Positions 44,301-59,600 of a stretch of 64,000 bases of DNA are shown one piece after another. Position 1 is the first letter of the stretch. Each line of letters opens with the position of its first letter. Location: assembly GCF_030435805.1 (NCBI RefSeq), contig NC_081305.1:55834001-55898000 (forward strand), written 5' to 3'. The notes beneath the pieces were generated by a model. It had not been told where the DNA came from. It worked only from the letters and a program-made list of their open reading frames with translations, and did no database searches. The position numbers and the translations under genes were made by a program. Source of the DNA: Mustela lutreola (taxonomy: Eukaryota > Chordata > Mammalia > Carnivora > Mustelidae).

Positions 44301-47300
44301 TTTCTTTTTATTTATTTATTTTATTTTATTTTATTTTATTTATTTACTTGACAGAGAGAGAGATCACAAGTAGGCAGAGAGGCGGGCAGAGAGAGAGGGG
44401 GAAGCAGGCTCCCTGCCGAACAGCGAGCCTGATGTGGGGCTTGATCCCAGGACCCTGAGATCATGACCTGAGCCGAAGGCAGAGGTTTAACCCACTGAGC
44501 CACCCAGATGCCCCTCTTCCTTCTTTCCATCCTTCTTTCCTTTCTTTCTTTCTCTCTCTCTCCTTTTTTTTTGGGGGGGGGGGTTGTTTTGTTTTTTTTG
44601 TTTGTTTGTTTGTTTGTTTTGGTTTTGTATTTTGTTTTGCTTTCTTTTTTTGAGTTTTACTTTCTTTGAGTCCCTGGGGTCAAAGGATAAGCCAACCCAG
44701 CCACAGAAGGAGAACTACAAGTTCCTGCCGTCCCCGGGTCTTGGGGACTCCAGTGGCATACCCATTAGAGCCCGATAGTCCGCTAAAATGCTTGTCATTA
44801 CTGGGAGAACACTGAAAGCTCTCAGCACCCCCTGCTTTTCTCATCCCACTGGCTGTGTCTTTGTCCCCAGAAGTGCCTGGGAGTTCTTTCTTCTTTAGAT
44901 TCCTGAGCTTAATGCAATTAGGCAAATGTGAAACAGTAGTAGAAGGTACCAGGAATGAGAACTACAACTCCCAGCAGCCCCTTCTTCATGGAGTCTTCCC
45001 TAGCCCCAGAGGCTTTGGGGAGGTAGAGTTCTTTTCTTCTCTGGAGTCAAGAATCTTTGGTACCTGCGCTCAGGGTTGGTGAACCATTTTCTGGGGAATG
45101 AAAACCTAGGTAAGCCAAAATACGGTGTCATGTGCTTTTGGCCAGACTACAGTTTCCAATAGTCCTAAGGCAGTTGGCCTCCCTGAGGATGTATATGCCA
45201 TGGGGCTGCTGGGAGTCGTAGTTTCTTGCAGCCCCTGGACGACAACTGAAGGTGAGTAGAACTTTTCATGAGATGGAAGAGAGACCCATAACTATCTGTC
45301 CCAGCACCCCATGGAAGTTCCTCGCTCTGGCCTCTCCCAGTGACTCTGGAATTGTGGTTTTTCTGGGCCTCGGTTGGGAGTGGGGATGGAGGGAAGTACA
45401 GGATAGAGAGTAAAGAGAACTTGGAGAGAAAGTGAGCCAGATTTTCACAACAAAACTACAACAAAAGGTGCCTGGATGCCTCAGTCAGTTGCGGGTGTCT
45501 TGATTCCAGCTCAGGTCATGATCTCAGGGTTGTGAGATCGAGCCCTGCGTCCGGCTCTGTGGTGGGCATGGAGCCTGCTTGAGACACACACTCTCTCCCT
45601 CTTTCTCTCTCTCAAAACAAACAAAACCAAAACAAAAAACCCCTGCAACTTTCAGCAGCCCCTGGAGCTTGCTACCATATTGGCAAAGTCTTGGGAGTTT
45701 GGGTTTCTTTGGGTTTCTTTTGATGACAGTGCAGGACAGAGTAACTACAACTCCCAGAGTCCGTGAGGTGTGTGAACGCTGACTTCGCCCCAAAGGCAGC
45801 TGGTAGTTTTAGTTTATTTCCAGCCCATGGTGATTAAAGGGAAAAGCAGACCTTTGCAGATAGGGCCAGATAGGAAATCTACGACTCCTCATTCCTTGGC
45901 CTTGTGGTTCTCACAGCCTGGCGGGAACTGTGGTCTCCCCAGGGTCAGCATGGCTCGTAGGGAACTCGGGAGCCCCCGTCCCTTCTCTGACCCCCATCCC
46001 ACTTGTGGCCCCTGCAGCGGCAGTCTTTCCCCCCCGTGTGCACCCACAACATGCTGGACGACTCCTCGGACCCTATCCTGACCACCATCCGCCGAATCGG
46101 GCTCTTCAATAGTAGTGCCGACAGGGTCAAGGTAAGGGCAACGGTCAGGGTGGGTTAAGCATGGTGGGGTGGGGCGGGGGGAGGGGAGCCTGGGCCTCCC
46201 ATTCCCCCTTTCCCCTAGTTTGTCCAAGGATTGCTGTATTTAGAAAGGACCTTAGCTCTTTAAGCAGACACACTTAGATTCAGAGCTTTGTCATCCCACT
46301 GACTTGTGTGACTTTAGACAAGTTTTTCACTCTCCGGGCCACTCCAGCATCCCAGGAAGCAGCCAAATAAGGCGTTTGGGCTGAGCTCTTCTTTTCTCGC
46401 TGGTAGGTGATTTTCCACCCAGAGTTCCTCTCCTCCACGAGCCCCCTGCTCCCCGTCGATTATGAGGAATTTGTCCGTGGCTGCCATCTTGGGGTCTTCC
46501 CCTCCTACTATGAGCCTTGGGGCTACACGCCGGGTGAGTGCGGCATGGTGGTGGGCTTCTGGTCTGATCAGGCATGAATGATGGAGGTACTTGCCCCATT
46601 CTGTGCAAAACAGGGACAATGGTAACAGTCTCTTAAGCTACAGAATGTGTTTTGGGGACACGGTAGCTCATGTGATATGTAATTAGAGGTCACACATGAT
46701 TTCCTCACATTGGCTGATGTTTGGCCCCCCAGAAAGCAACAGCTGAATGCATAGTTCACCCATGGAATGTGGTCAGGGCTCTCCCTGAGAGAGGAAGAGG
46801 CCCTGACTCCAGGGCCGGTCCGCTTCACCTTCCACTTTGAGGTAGGGGTTGGCTCCGTTTAGAGACATGGTGTTTTTTTTGTTTTTTTGTTTTTTTAAGA
46901 TTATTTATTTATTTATTTGACAGACAGAGATCACAAGTAGGCAGAGAGGCAGGCGGGGGGGTGGGGGAAGCAGGCTCCCCACCAAGCAGAGAGCCCGATG
47001 CGGGGCTCAATCCCAGGACCCTGGGATCATGACCTGAGCTGAAAGCAGAAGCTTTAACACCCTGAGCCACCCAGGAACCCCTAGAGACACGGTCTTGAAC
47101 TTAGACCTTATTTGCAGTTCTCCCTCACTTCTGGACATTCTGGTGTAGCCCCAAACTCAACCCTGCCTCGTAACTTTTCAATCAAGCTACCTTTATGTTT
47201 TTCAAGCTAAGGAAATAATCACATTTGCTGTAGTATTTCTTAATTTATGAGTAATTTAACAAATCTCTCAAACCATGCTTGCATGAGAATTAGGATGATG

Positions 47301-49624
47301 ATTTTACTAGCTTTATTTCTGTCGTGGTTTCAGTGATGCTGAGGTTTTGTGTGCTTGGCCCCAACCCTGTTTTTCCCCATAAGCCCTGTTACCTCTGGAG
47401 CCTGTGTTTGCAGGTTATGTGGGTTTTTAGGAACACTTATATTTGAATTATAACAAACTGCTTGAAGCATTTCTCAGGCTTATTTAGGGTATCAAACGAG
47501 GCAGTAGTGAGAGCCCTTCTCTTACCTTCTATCAAAATAGACTGAAGCTGGGGCACCTGGATGGCTGAGTCGGGTACGTGACCGACTTGGTTTCATCTCC
47601 AGCCCTGATCGCAGGGTCGTGAGATCAAGCCTGGCACCAGGCTTTGCACCTAGTGCACAGTCTGTGTGGGACTCTTTCTCCCTCTTCCACTATCCCTCAC
47701 CACTGCAGCCCCCTAAGTAAATATATAAATTTTAAACAAAAAAAATACAAAACAGACCAGGGGCACTTGGGTGGCTCAGTGGGTTAAAGCTCTGCCTTCG
47801 GCTCAGGTCATAATCCCAGGGTCCTGGGATCTAGCCTGGCCTTGGACTCTGCTCGGCAGGGAGCCTGCTTCCCTTCCTCTCTCTCTGTCCGCCTCTCTGC
47901 CTGCTTATGATCTCTGTCTGTCAAATAAATAAATAAAATCTTAAGAAAAAAAAAAAAAAACAGACCAAAGGTATGATTAACCAGCATACTCTGGGAAGAG
48001 AAACTATCTTCCAGGTTGTGTGGATTAAGTAAAATGGTAGACATTGGCACAGAGTCCGTACTTAATAGTTCAGCATCCTATTGCCTGACTCTAGACTCTT
48101 CGTCATCCTGAAGCCTTGGGAGAAGTGAATTTCCTTTTCCTAGCCTCCTAGCTTCCCCTTTGAGACACTATGAGAGTCTAATGGACAGCCTGGTTTTGTA
48201 GGCTCAGTGATTTGCTCAAGGTGTCAGTAGAGGGCGCTGTTGGGGCTTTATTGCGATGTAAGAAGCTGCAAAGGCAAAAGCTAAGTGGCCCGCCCTTCTC
48301 ACGCCTTCCTGCAGCTGAGTGCACGGTTATGGGCATCCCCAGTATCTCCACCAACCTCTCCGGCTTCGGCTGCTTCATGGAGGAACACATTGCAGACCCC
48401 TCAGCTTACGGTCGGTGCCCAGGAAGGGGTGGGCTCCTGGGTCCCCGGGGGAGGAGGCGGCGGCGTCCTGGCGCCGGAGAGTCCCTGGAAGAATGAAAGT
48501 TTCCTTAGTCTGATTTCTGAGCCCCTGTCCTGGCCTCCACAGGCATCTACATTCTGGACCGGCGGTTCCGCAGTCTGGATGATTCCTGCTCGCAGCTCAC
48601 CTCCTTCCTCTACAGCTTCTGCCAGCAGAGCCGGCGGCAGCGCATCATCCAGCGAAACCGCACGGAGCGCCTCTCAGACCTTCTGGACTGGAAATACCTA
48701 GGCCGGGTAGGACTCCCTCCCATGTCCTCTGCTGGTAAATCGGCCGTTTCTGGCCCGGGGTCTGATTCCTCAGCCTCCAAGGCTGGTGCGGAAGACAGCA
48801 GCTTTCCACTTGTAAACAGCCGCGGTCCCTTTAAGAAATTAACCAGCTTTTGCAGGTAGACCGCAGTGTGGCGAAAGAGGTAACTATCTATTTAGGGAGT
48901 GGAGCCAGAAAGATGGATGATTGGCGCAGGGGCCGTCTGGAAGGCGCCGGGGTGTGCTCATCAGCATAAGGAGCGTGGTTGGGGTCCGCCCCCTTCTACC
49001 TCTGCCGGGGGGCGGGGTCTGACTCCCGTCCCCTGACACCCGGTCCCGTTCTTTTCCCCAAGTACTATATGTCTGCACGCCACATGGCGCTGGCCAAGGC
49101 CTTTCCAGAGCATTTCACCTATGAGCCCCACGAGGCTGATGCGGTGAGTGGACTCTGATCTCTGATGGGCTTGGAGCTAGAGGGCTGGGGTAGGGGCGCG
49201 TCTGGAGTGGGAAGGGCCAGGCGGGGGCCGGGGGGTGAGGGGACGACCGTAGGGGCCTCTGCTCACTCTCGAGTTTGTGCCCACACACCCCGGAACGCAG
49301 GCTCAGGGCTACCGCTACCCACGGCCGGCCTCGGTGCCACCATCGCCCTCACTGTCGCGACACTCGAGCCCGCACCAGAGTGAGGACGAGGACGAGCCCC
49401 GGGACGGGCTGCCGGATGTAGACGGGGAGCGCTACGACGAGGACGAGGAGGCAGCCAAGGACCGGCGCAACATCCGCGCCCCTGATTGGCCGCGCCGCGC
49501 CTCCTGCGCCTCTTCCACCAGTGGGAGCAAGCGCAGCTCCGTGGACACAGCGCCCTCCAGCTCGCTCAGCACTCCCAGCGAGCCCCTCAGCCCTGCCAGC
49601 TCCCTGGGCGAGGAGCGCAACTAA
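35338..49624 (+). CDS. GYS1: GYS1, muscle glycogen synthase
   Basis: Transfers glucose from UDP-glucose to glycogen (GT3 family), cytosolic, with glycogenin as primer. Sixteen coding exons: 35338-35455, 36893-37074, 39095-39286, 40227-40412, 40631-40775, 41639-41756, 42049-42169, 42451-42557, 43906-43965, 44058-44136, 46018-46131, 46407-46533, 48315-48410, 48543-48706, 49063-49143, 49301-49624. They sum to 2214 bases, 737 residues as in human. Visible: N-terminal phosphosites in [10 protein letters not shown], donor-binding KVGG (39-42), EPWGYT near 510, the arginine-rich glucose-6-phosphate switch [13 protein letters not shown], and the C-terminal GSK3/CK2 ladder starting at Ser641 ([20 protein letters not shown]) before an acidic tail. 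Exons 8 and 13 use GTC donors. Residue 4 is Ser, while the human protein as I recall it has Asn. Confidence 0.98.
35456..36892 (+). other. GYS1 intron 1
   Basis: 1.44 kb with a G homopolymer near 35765-35776 and decayed minisatellite units (GACTCTTGGGTCTGGAG type, about 35640-36100 and 36590-36790). No transposon seen. Confidence 0.6.
37075..39094 (+). other. GYS1 intron 2 with purine-rich minisatellite
   Basis: 2 kb. About 37140-37440 is an AGACAGACAG-type tract. From about 38440 to 38960 AACAAGGCAGYGGGTRGAAA words recur at 38456, 38560, 38601, 38738, 38778, 38836 and 38942, a degenerate unit of about 40 bases. The minus strand is open for 211 codons through it by composition only. Confidence 0.6.
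39287..40226 (+). other. GYS1 intron 3
   Basis: Contains a G-rich homopolymer stretch (39363-39391), two CTGGGAGTTGTAGT motifs and one CanSINE. Confidence 0.7.
39584..39780 (-). mobile_element. CanSINE with target duplication
   Basis: CTGTTTTAGGTTTT before and CCGTTTTAGGTTTT after; poly-T to GAGCCACCCAGGCGCC. Confidence 0.94.
40776..41638 (+). other. GYS1 intron 5
   Basis: 863 bases with three ACTACAAYTCCCAG-like motifs at 41120, 41351 and 41418. No transposon recognised. Confidence 0.7.
42558..43905 (+). other. GYS1 intron 8: MIR remnants and an old CanSINE
   Basis: 1.35 kb. A MIR-like stretch runs from about 42775 to 42850 (CTTGTGACTTTAGGCAAATA, CCTCAGTTTCCTG). An old CanSINE is at 43012-43122. 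A reversed MIR-like stretch follows at about 43565-43740. Confidence 0.6.
43012..43122 (+). mobile_element. Short older CanSINE
   Basis: GGGGTACCTGGCTGGCTCAG, GTTGTGAGTTCAAACCCC and a A-rich tail. Confidence 0.85.
44300..44513 (-). mobile_element. CanSINE with (TTTTA)n tail
   Basis: The tail has become TTTTATTTTATTTTA; body to GAGCCACCCAGATGCCCC. Confidence 0.92.
45465..45640 (+). mobile_element. Older CanSINE
   Basis: GGTGCCTGGATGCCTCAGTC, GGTTGTGAGATCGAGCCCTG and CTCTCTCTCAAAACAAAC. Confidence 0.88.
46872..47082 (-). mobile_element. CanSINE
   Basis: (TTTG/T)n start to GAGCCACCCAGGAACCCC; TAGAGACATGGT and TAGAGACACGGT flank it. Confidence 0.92.
47550..47745 (+). mobile_element. Older CanSINE
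   Basis: GGGGCACCTGGATGGCTGAG, GGTCGTGAGATCAAGCC and an AATATATAAATTTTAAA tail. Confidence 0.85.
47760..47961 (+). mobile_element. CanSINE inserted behind the older copy
   Basis: GGGGCACTTGGGTGGCTCAG to AATAAATAAAATCTTAAG; AACAGACCA stands on both sides. Confidence 0.93.
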
Positions 49625-50800
49625 GTCCCGTGCCCCACATTCTCGGTCCATCCTGCAGCCCTTGTCTAGAGGGTGGACGAGGCCAGAATGGCGCTGTTCC
49701 TAGACCCCACTCCAGATCCCTAATCCTCTTGGGGGTCCACAGCCCTGCCCCCTCCGCCATACACTCCAGCCCTTCTAGCTCTGCTCTTGGAATCCCCAAC
49801 ACTCCAGAATCCACAACGCCGTGCCTTTCCTGGGTTCCAGAATGCATACTTTGTGCCCTGGAATCCTTCGGACCTGGCCTGGGGGCCAGGGGCCAGGAAC
49901 CTGCCATTTCCCTGCAGTGGTGCAGGAGGTTCTAGGAAACCTGGTCTGTTGCCTTCCAGGCGGGGGCTCCTAGAGCCCTTTTTATAGCCCACAGGCTATG
50001 CCATGCTCAGACCTGGCCTGAGGGCCAGCAGGCTCTGGAAACCTTGTGGTTTCCCTGCTAATGGGACAATCAAGTCCAAAGCTGGGGCACTTTCAGGGAC
50101 TTAACTGAACGCAGAACGTCCTCCATTTCAACTCCAGGACTCAGGCTCCAGACCAGGGCTCTCCCCTGTTTACTCTGATCTGGCCCTTCCTGGGGTGTTT
50201 GGCTCTGCCTGGAGGGCCCTTCCACCCCTGGTGTTCTCTTTCTCCCTCCTTTGGCCAATGGGGGGTGGTGGTGGTGGTGGTGGTGCAGAACCACTTGGCT
50301 TCTCATTCCTGTTGGAGAATATGCAGTCTTGGTCTAGATGCTTTTCTGGCCATTTCTGAACCAGAACGTCCTTTGGTTCCCTGAGTCTGATCTCTCCTCC
50401 CTATGTTGAGATTCCTGTTCCCTCCAGGGACTCCCCCTGCAGAGGACCTGACTGTCTTGGACCTGACTGTCTTCCCCTGCCACAAGCCCCAAGCCCTAGG
50501 CCCACCACGAAACCACTGGGTTCTAGGTCTTGGCTACTGAATCCAGAACCTTACCACTGTGCCGCTTCCTGGTCCCTTTCCCCTGGTCTAGAACTGAACC
50601 CACTAGGTTCTAGAACTTTTCATATTTACCTCGAGGCTCTTCCATCCTTAAACTGCCCTGCCCCCAGCTTTGGTGAAAGGGAGGGGCCCCTCTGTGTGTG
50701 CTGTGCTGTGTCTGATCCACTCAGTTTGCAGTTGGGAGGGGGAAGGGAGAAAGGGGTGTGATTGATGTGTGTCCAGAGATGAAAAATACATCTATATTTA
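49625..50800 (+). other. GYS1: GYS1 3' untranslated region (inferred)
   Basis: About 1.2 kb of T/C-rich sequence with a (GGT)n at 50262-50284 and paired GACCTGGCCTG(G/A)GGGCCAG words (49870 and 50010). A variant signal AATACA at 50785-50790 may be the polyadenylation site; no AATAAA is near. Confidence 0.5.
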
Positions 50801-51239
50801 AGAATCTCAGGATTGGTCCACTGTGAGGGCTTGCTGGGCCTTGCTCCTGGCCCCTCACTCCCCTTGGCTTCTCTACTTCTTTACCTCCTGTATTCTTCCC
50901 CCTCTCCTCTGCCTACCCTGGAGTCCCTGATAGCCTGATGTCTCCGAGCGACTTGGATTGCTGTTCTCGATTCTAGTTTTGTTTCAAGGGAAGGCGCACC
51001 CCTGTTTAGTTGGGACTTGCAAGCAGGCAAAAGAGTGGGCTCGGCCTCTTTGGCAGAAAGGGGCTTTGTCACCTGAAAACAAAACAAAACCTTAAGCCAC
51101 AGCTGGGTGAGGCTATTTAAATTTAAATGAACCAGATTCCTCAGTAGCTCTAGATATAAGCAAACGACCAATAGCCACTTGTAGCCACATGAAGCTTATA
51201 GGTACACAACTAACAGCGCAAATACAGAATATTTATTTT

Positions 51240-51395
51240 CTTAAGATGTTATTTGAGAAAGCGCATGAGGGGGAGGGGCAGAGGGTGAAGCAGACTCCCT
51301 GTTGAGCGGGAAGCCAGCAGCGGGGACTGGACCCCAGGACCCTGGGACCATGGCCTGAGCAGTGGGCAGAAGCTTAACTGGCTGAGCCCCGGGAA
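51240..51395 (-). mobile_element. Older CanSINE
   Basis: TTCTTAAGATGTTATTTGAG, CCCCAGGACCCTGGGACCATG and AACTGGCTGAGCCCC; head truncated. Confidence 0.8.
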
Positions 51396-51513
51396 TATTT
51401 TCATCATTGCAAAAAGTTCTATTGGACAACACTAGCTTAGAACATGTTTCGAGGACACTGGCCTCTGGACTTTAGCCCTACTGTGTGTCCTGAATAGCTA
51501 TTTTCCAGGGAAC

Positions 51514-51679
51514 CTTTTTTTTTTTTTTTTTAAAGATTTTGACAGAGACACAGCAAGAGAGGGAACACAAGCAGGGGGAGAGGGAGAAGCAGTCAGCCTG
51601 ATGCAAGGCTCGAGCTCAGGAACCTGGGACCATGAGCTGAGCTGAAGGTAGATGCTTAACTGAGCCACCCAGGCGCCTC
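51514..51679 (-). mobile_element. CanSINE
   Basis: Poly-T, AAAGATTTTGACAGAGACAC, to GAGCCACCCAGGCGCCTC, with an internal deletion. Confidence 0.9.
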
Positions 51680-52397
51680 TTCTTTTCAGTTCTAGTCTAG
51701 AGTGCGTCCCCCCGAACCAGTAATGTTTCAGAGGAATAGAAAACTGGATTTGCATGTGTGACCATCCCCGTTAACTGTTGGTGATGGACACACCTCCCCT
51801 CCAGAACCCTGAGTGGCCACCAAAGTTCCTGGGTGTCCAGGAACCACTTCCTCCTAGATTCTTTGACCAAAACCAGAGGGTGCAGGGGGTCAGAGTTCAG
51901 TTTCATAGTCTGGGCCCAGCAGCTGCCTGCTAACCCTTCAGTTCCCATTTGGAGAACCTAGTTCCCAAGTTTCACATCCTGTTTCTGTGCTGCGTCCCAA
52001 ACCCCTAGCTCAGCGTCTCTTATCACACGCTCTTGCTTTACAAAGTTACTCATCAGAGCCCATTTCTGGTTACAGTTTGTTATTTCTAACAGTGCCTGCT
52101 TCCAGCCACCAAGCTAGGTCCTACTGGACTCTCCTTGGGAGTTTCGTCTCCGCCTTGCAAGGGGGCAGCTGAACAGCCTGGCCCAGCAGGGAATCTGCTA
52201 CTCCACCCCACCCCACTCCTAAATTAAGACTAAAGGTTTAGAGAACCCCAGAGATCGTCTGCGGGGCCAATACCTGTCTCCCCGCCAGGGCAGTCCAGCT
52301 GTAAGCCTTGTGGAAGTGAATCCCCCGCCTCAGTTCCCACACCATACACACAAACGCAACACCAACACAACCCAAAGCGCCAACTGCTGCAAAAAGC

Positions 52398-52403
52398 TTT
52401 ATT
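52398..52403 (-). terminator. FTL: FTL polyadenylation signal
   Basis: TTTATT on the plus strand is AATAAA on the FTL strand, about 130 bases after the stop codon. Confidence 0.9.
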
Positions 52404-52533
52404 GTTTCCATTTGGTCCAGGGCTTGGGAGAGGGCTCCAGGGTGGTTACAAAGCTGCCTCTGGCTGCAGGGAGAGGGTGAGGCACGGATGTCAGCGAGGC
52501 CCCCTCAAAGGATGCTGCTGGTCTCCGGAGCTC

Positions 52534-56480
<3,947 letters not shown>

Positions 56481-56500
56481 GAAGTGTGGTCTGAAAGAGG

Positions 56501-56506
56501 TTTATT
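56501..56506 (-). terminator. BAX: BAX polyadenylation signal
   Basis: AATAAA on the BAX strand about 145 bases after the stop codon. Confidence 0.85.
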
Positions 56507-56650
56507 GCCCCCCCAAGACCACTCCTCCCCGTGCCCCCCACCCCAATAATTACAAAAGTAAGAAAAATGCCCATGACCCCCAATCCCACCCCTCCCGGAA
56601 AAATGCCATAATTTATGCAGAAAAGACACAGTCCAAGGCAGCTGGTGGCC

Positions 56651-59600
56651 TCAGCCCATCTTTTTCCAGATGGTGAGTGATGCAGTGAGCACTCCAGCCA
56701 CAAAGATGGTCACTGTCTGCCACGTGGGTGTCCCAAAGTAGGAGAGGAGGCCGTCCTGTGGACAGGGACATCAGTCACTTCAGCAGCCAGCACATAGGAA
56801 TCAGGGAGGGAGGTGGTCATAGGGCATGAGTGGGGGGGGCAAAACCCTAAGATGAATGGATAATGGGGTCAAAGGATCATCAAAAAACTAGAGGGAAGCC
56901 ATAGGAAGCGGAGGCACCAGGAAGGACAGAAGGTACTGGTGGGGTCAGAGGTCACTGAGAGGTCAGAGGTCATAGGGAGGTCAGGGATCACCAACAGGTC
57001 AGTGGATACCAGACAAATTAGAGGAGTTGTTCAGACCTGTGAGGAAAGGCATTACAGACCCCGTTTGATGACCCAGAGTCAGAGAGAGCAACACTAGTGG
57101 GCTTGGGAAGACCTGAGGAGTGGGGGAGGGGGTTAGGGGGCCTCACCCAACCACCCTGGTCCTGGATCCAGCCCAGCAGTCGCTCTCGAAGGAAGTCCAG
57201 TGTCCAGCCCATGATGGTCCTGATCAGCTCGGGCACCTTGGTACACAGGGCCTACAGGAAGTAGGGTGGGCCTTAGGGACTGAGCCTTGTCCCCACTGTC
57301 TGGGGACAATGGCCCCAAGCCTCCTTTCTCACCTCTGCCTCCCCTCGTACCCTGCTGCAGTCTACTTCCACTCCTACTCAGAATGAGCCTCCTGAATTGT
57401 CAACTGGATCTTGTTATCAGTTGCCTGTTCACATACCTTCCGTGGCTTCCCAGGCAGTAAAGACCAAAAGGCCTCTCTCAGCCCACATGGCCCTGTATGA
57501 AGGCTCTGACCTGACTGCATTCCAATTTTCCACTTCTTTTCTGTGTGTCATTTACCTTCTCCCGGATCTTCGTTCCCACCAACTCTTCCCTGCCTCAGGA
57601 CCTTTGCACATGCTGATTCTTCTATCTAAATAGGCTTCAACCAAGCAAATTTTTACTCCTCCCTCAAAGCTCTCATGTTAGGTCTAATGTCACTTCTCTA
57701 GAGAGAGCTTTCCTGACCTTCAAACTAGGTAGGACCAGACATACCTGCCAATGACTTTCCATCTCCCTGAACTTTCCCCTTCCCACCCTTTATGTATCTG
57801 GCTGCTTCCTCCCTATTGTCCCCAATACCTTAGCTCCATCAACATTTTGAACGCTCTCTCCCTCACCTCCAACATTCAAGCCCTACCAGCTGAATCTGGC
57901 AAACACATTAAGAAATCTACTCCCCACCTCCACTGCTACCAGTGGATGCCAGGTCAGTCAGTCATCAACCAGAATTACTACAGGTACCCCCCTCACAGCT
58001 TTCCAGTTTTTACCTCATACTCTCTTCTACCCAAAACAGCCCCCCAAAATTGTTGGGCTTCCACTCCCGATATATCTTGAAGTTAAAAGGATTTCACAGT
58101 GAACAGCCATATGCCTGCAGCTGAGATTGTACAATTACCATTTTGCTTGCTAGAACAATCCTTGAAATTTACAAATCAGGTCACCTCACTCTCCTGTTTC
58201 AAAACCAGCCAGTCACTCCCCTTTTGCTTACAGCAAAGTTAACATATTTAACATCGACTATGGGGGCCCTCACAAGACCCCTTCAAGTCTTCCCTCAATG
58301 CATCAGCCCCTTGGCCTGCCTCACACGACCTTTGCACTTGCTGTGGCCCCAGGATGCCTCCCCCGCCCCTGATCTTCTTAGATCACCACAACTTTGGTTT
58401 TAATGTCACTCGCTCTTAGAATGTTCCAACCACTTTGCATTACATCATCCTCGCTTACTTCTTTTGGCCCCATTGGACAATGTGAGCTCCAAGAGAGCAG
58501 GGACCTAGCCTGTTCTGTTTGGCACTGCATCTCGGGTGCCGAGTACAGGTCAGGCACATAGTAGGCCCAAGAAATGTTTGCTCCATGAATAAATGAAGGT
58601 GCAAACAACCAGCCCTTAGCTCTCTCCATTCCCTCTGGTAAACGGGCTTCCCAGGGCTTGTTGCCCTCAGAACCCCCAGGTCCTCCCAGGTCTGAGCGGA
58701 GCTTCCCGGGGCTCATGCCCTGCAGCCGCCCACCTTGAGCACCAGTTTGCTGGCAAAGTAGAAGAGGGCAACGACCCGACCCCAGTTGAAGTTGCCATCA
58801 GAAAACATTTCAGCTGCCACTCGGAAAAAGACCTCGCGGGGGGAGTCTGTGTCCACAGCTGCGATCATCCTGCAGGGAAGAAGGAAAGCCAGAGCTGGGG
58901 AGAAAAGATCAGGCATAGTGTAGAGACCCTGACATCCACCTTGTACCAAAGACAAAGACACTGAGGCTCAAGCCAAGCTAATGTGAAAAAGAAGGGGCCA
59001 ACATGGGGGAAAGGAATGAGACAGACACTTAGGACTGTGGGGAAAATGACTGAGGGAGGGTTTCAATATTCTGAAGGAGGGAATGGCTGAGTGTCCAGGG
59101 TGCTAGAAGGTGTGGGGAGGGGACCTGGACCCCTGGGTCTAAGAGAATAGGAGGCTGCCGGTCTGAACTCCAGACTCCTAGGAGAAGGGGGGCCTGAGAG
59201 CCAGGACTCCAGGGTTCTGAGGGAGAAGAGGACCAGTGGCTGGACTCCTGGGGCCCCCGGGGCCACACCTCTGTAACTCCATGTTACTGTCCAGTTCATC
59301 TCCGATGCGCTTGAGACACTCGCTCAGCTTCTTGGTGGATGCATCCTGTGGCGCCTGCTCAAGGGCCAGCTCGGGTGTCTCTCCCCCCATTCGCCCTGCT
59401 CGATCTTGGATGAAACTAGAGTGGGAATGGAGTTTGGGGGGTGCAAAATCAGAATGGGGCATCACTCCTCAAATCCGCTCAGCAATAATCACACCTCAAA
59501 CTCACCCCTGAAGCAAAAGGGCCCCTGTCTTCATGATCTGCTCAGAGCTGGTGGGCCCTAGAGGAGAAAGGAGGGAAGAGGTGCCTGGACTGTTGGATTC

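Larger units (their letters stand above)
44137..46017 (+). other. GYS1 intron 10
   Basis: 1.88 kb. Two CanSINEs, a T/G-rich simple stretch (44560-44655) and at least three ACTACAACTCCCAG-like motifs. Confidence 0.7.
46534..48314 (+). other. GYS1 intron 12
   Basis: 1.78 kb with three CanSINEs and, close to exon 13, a CTCF-like word at 48224. Confidence 0.7.
50800..52385. other. GYS1-FTL convergent intergenic region
   Basis: Two decayed CanSINEs in minus orientation, otherwise unique sequence. GYS1 and FTL transcripts converge here. Confidence 0.6.
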
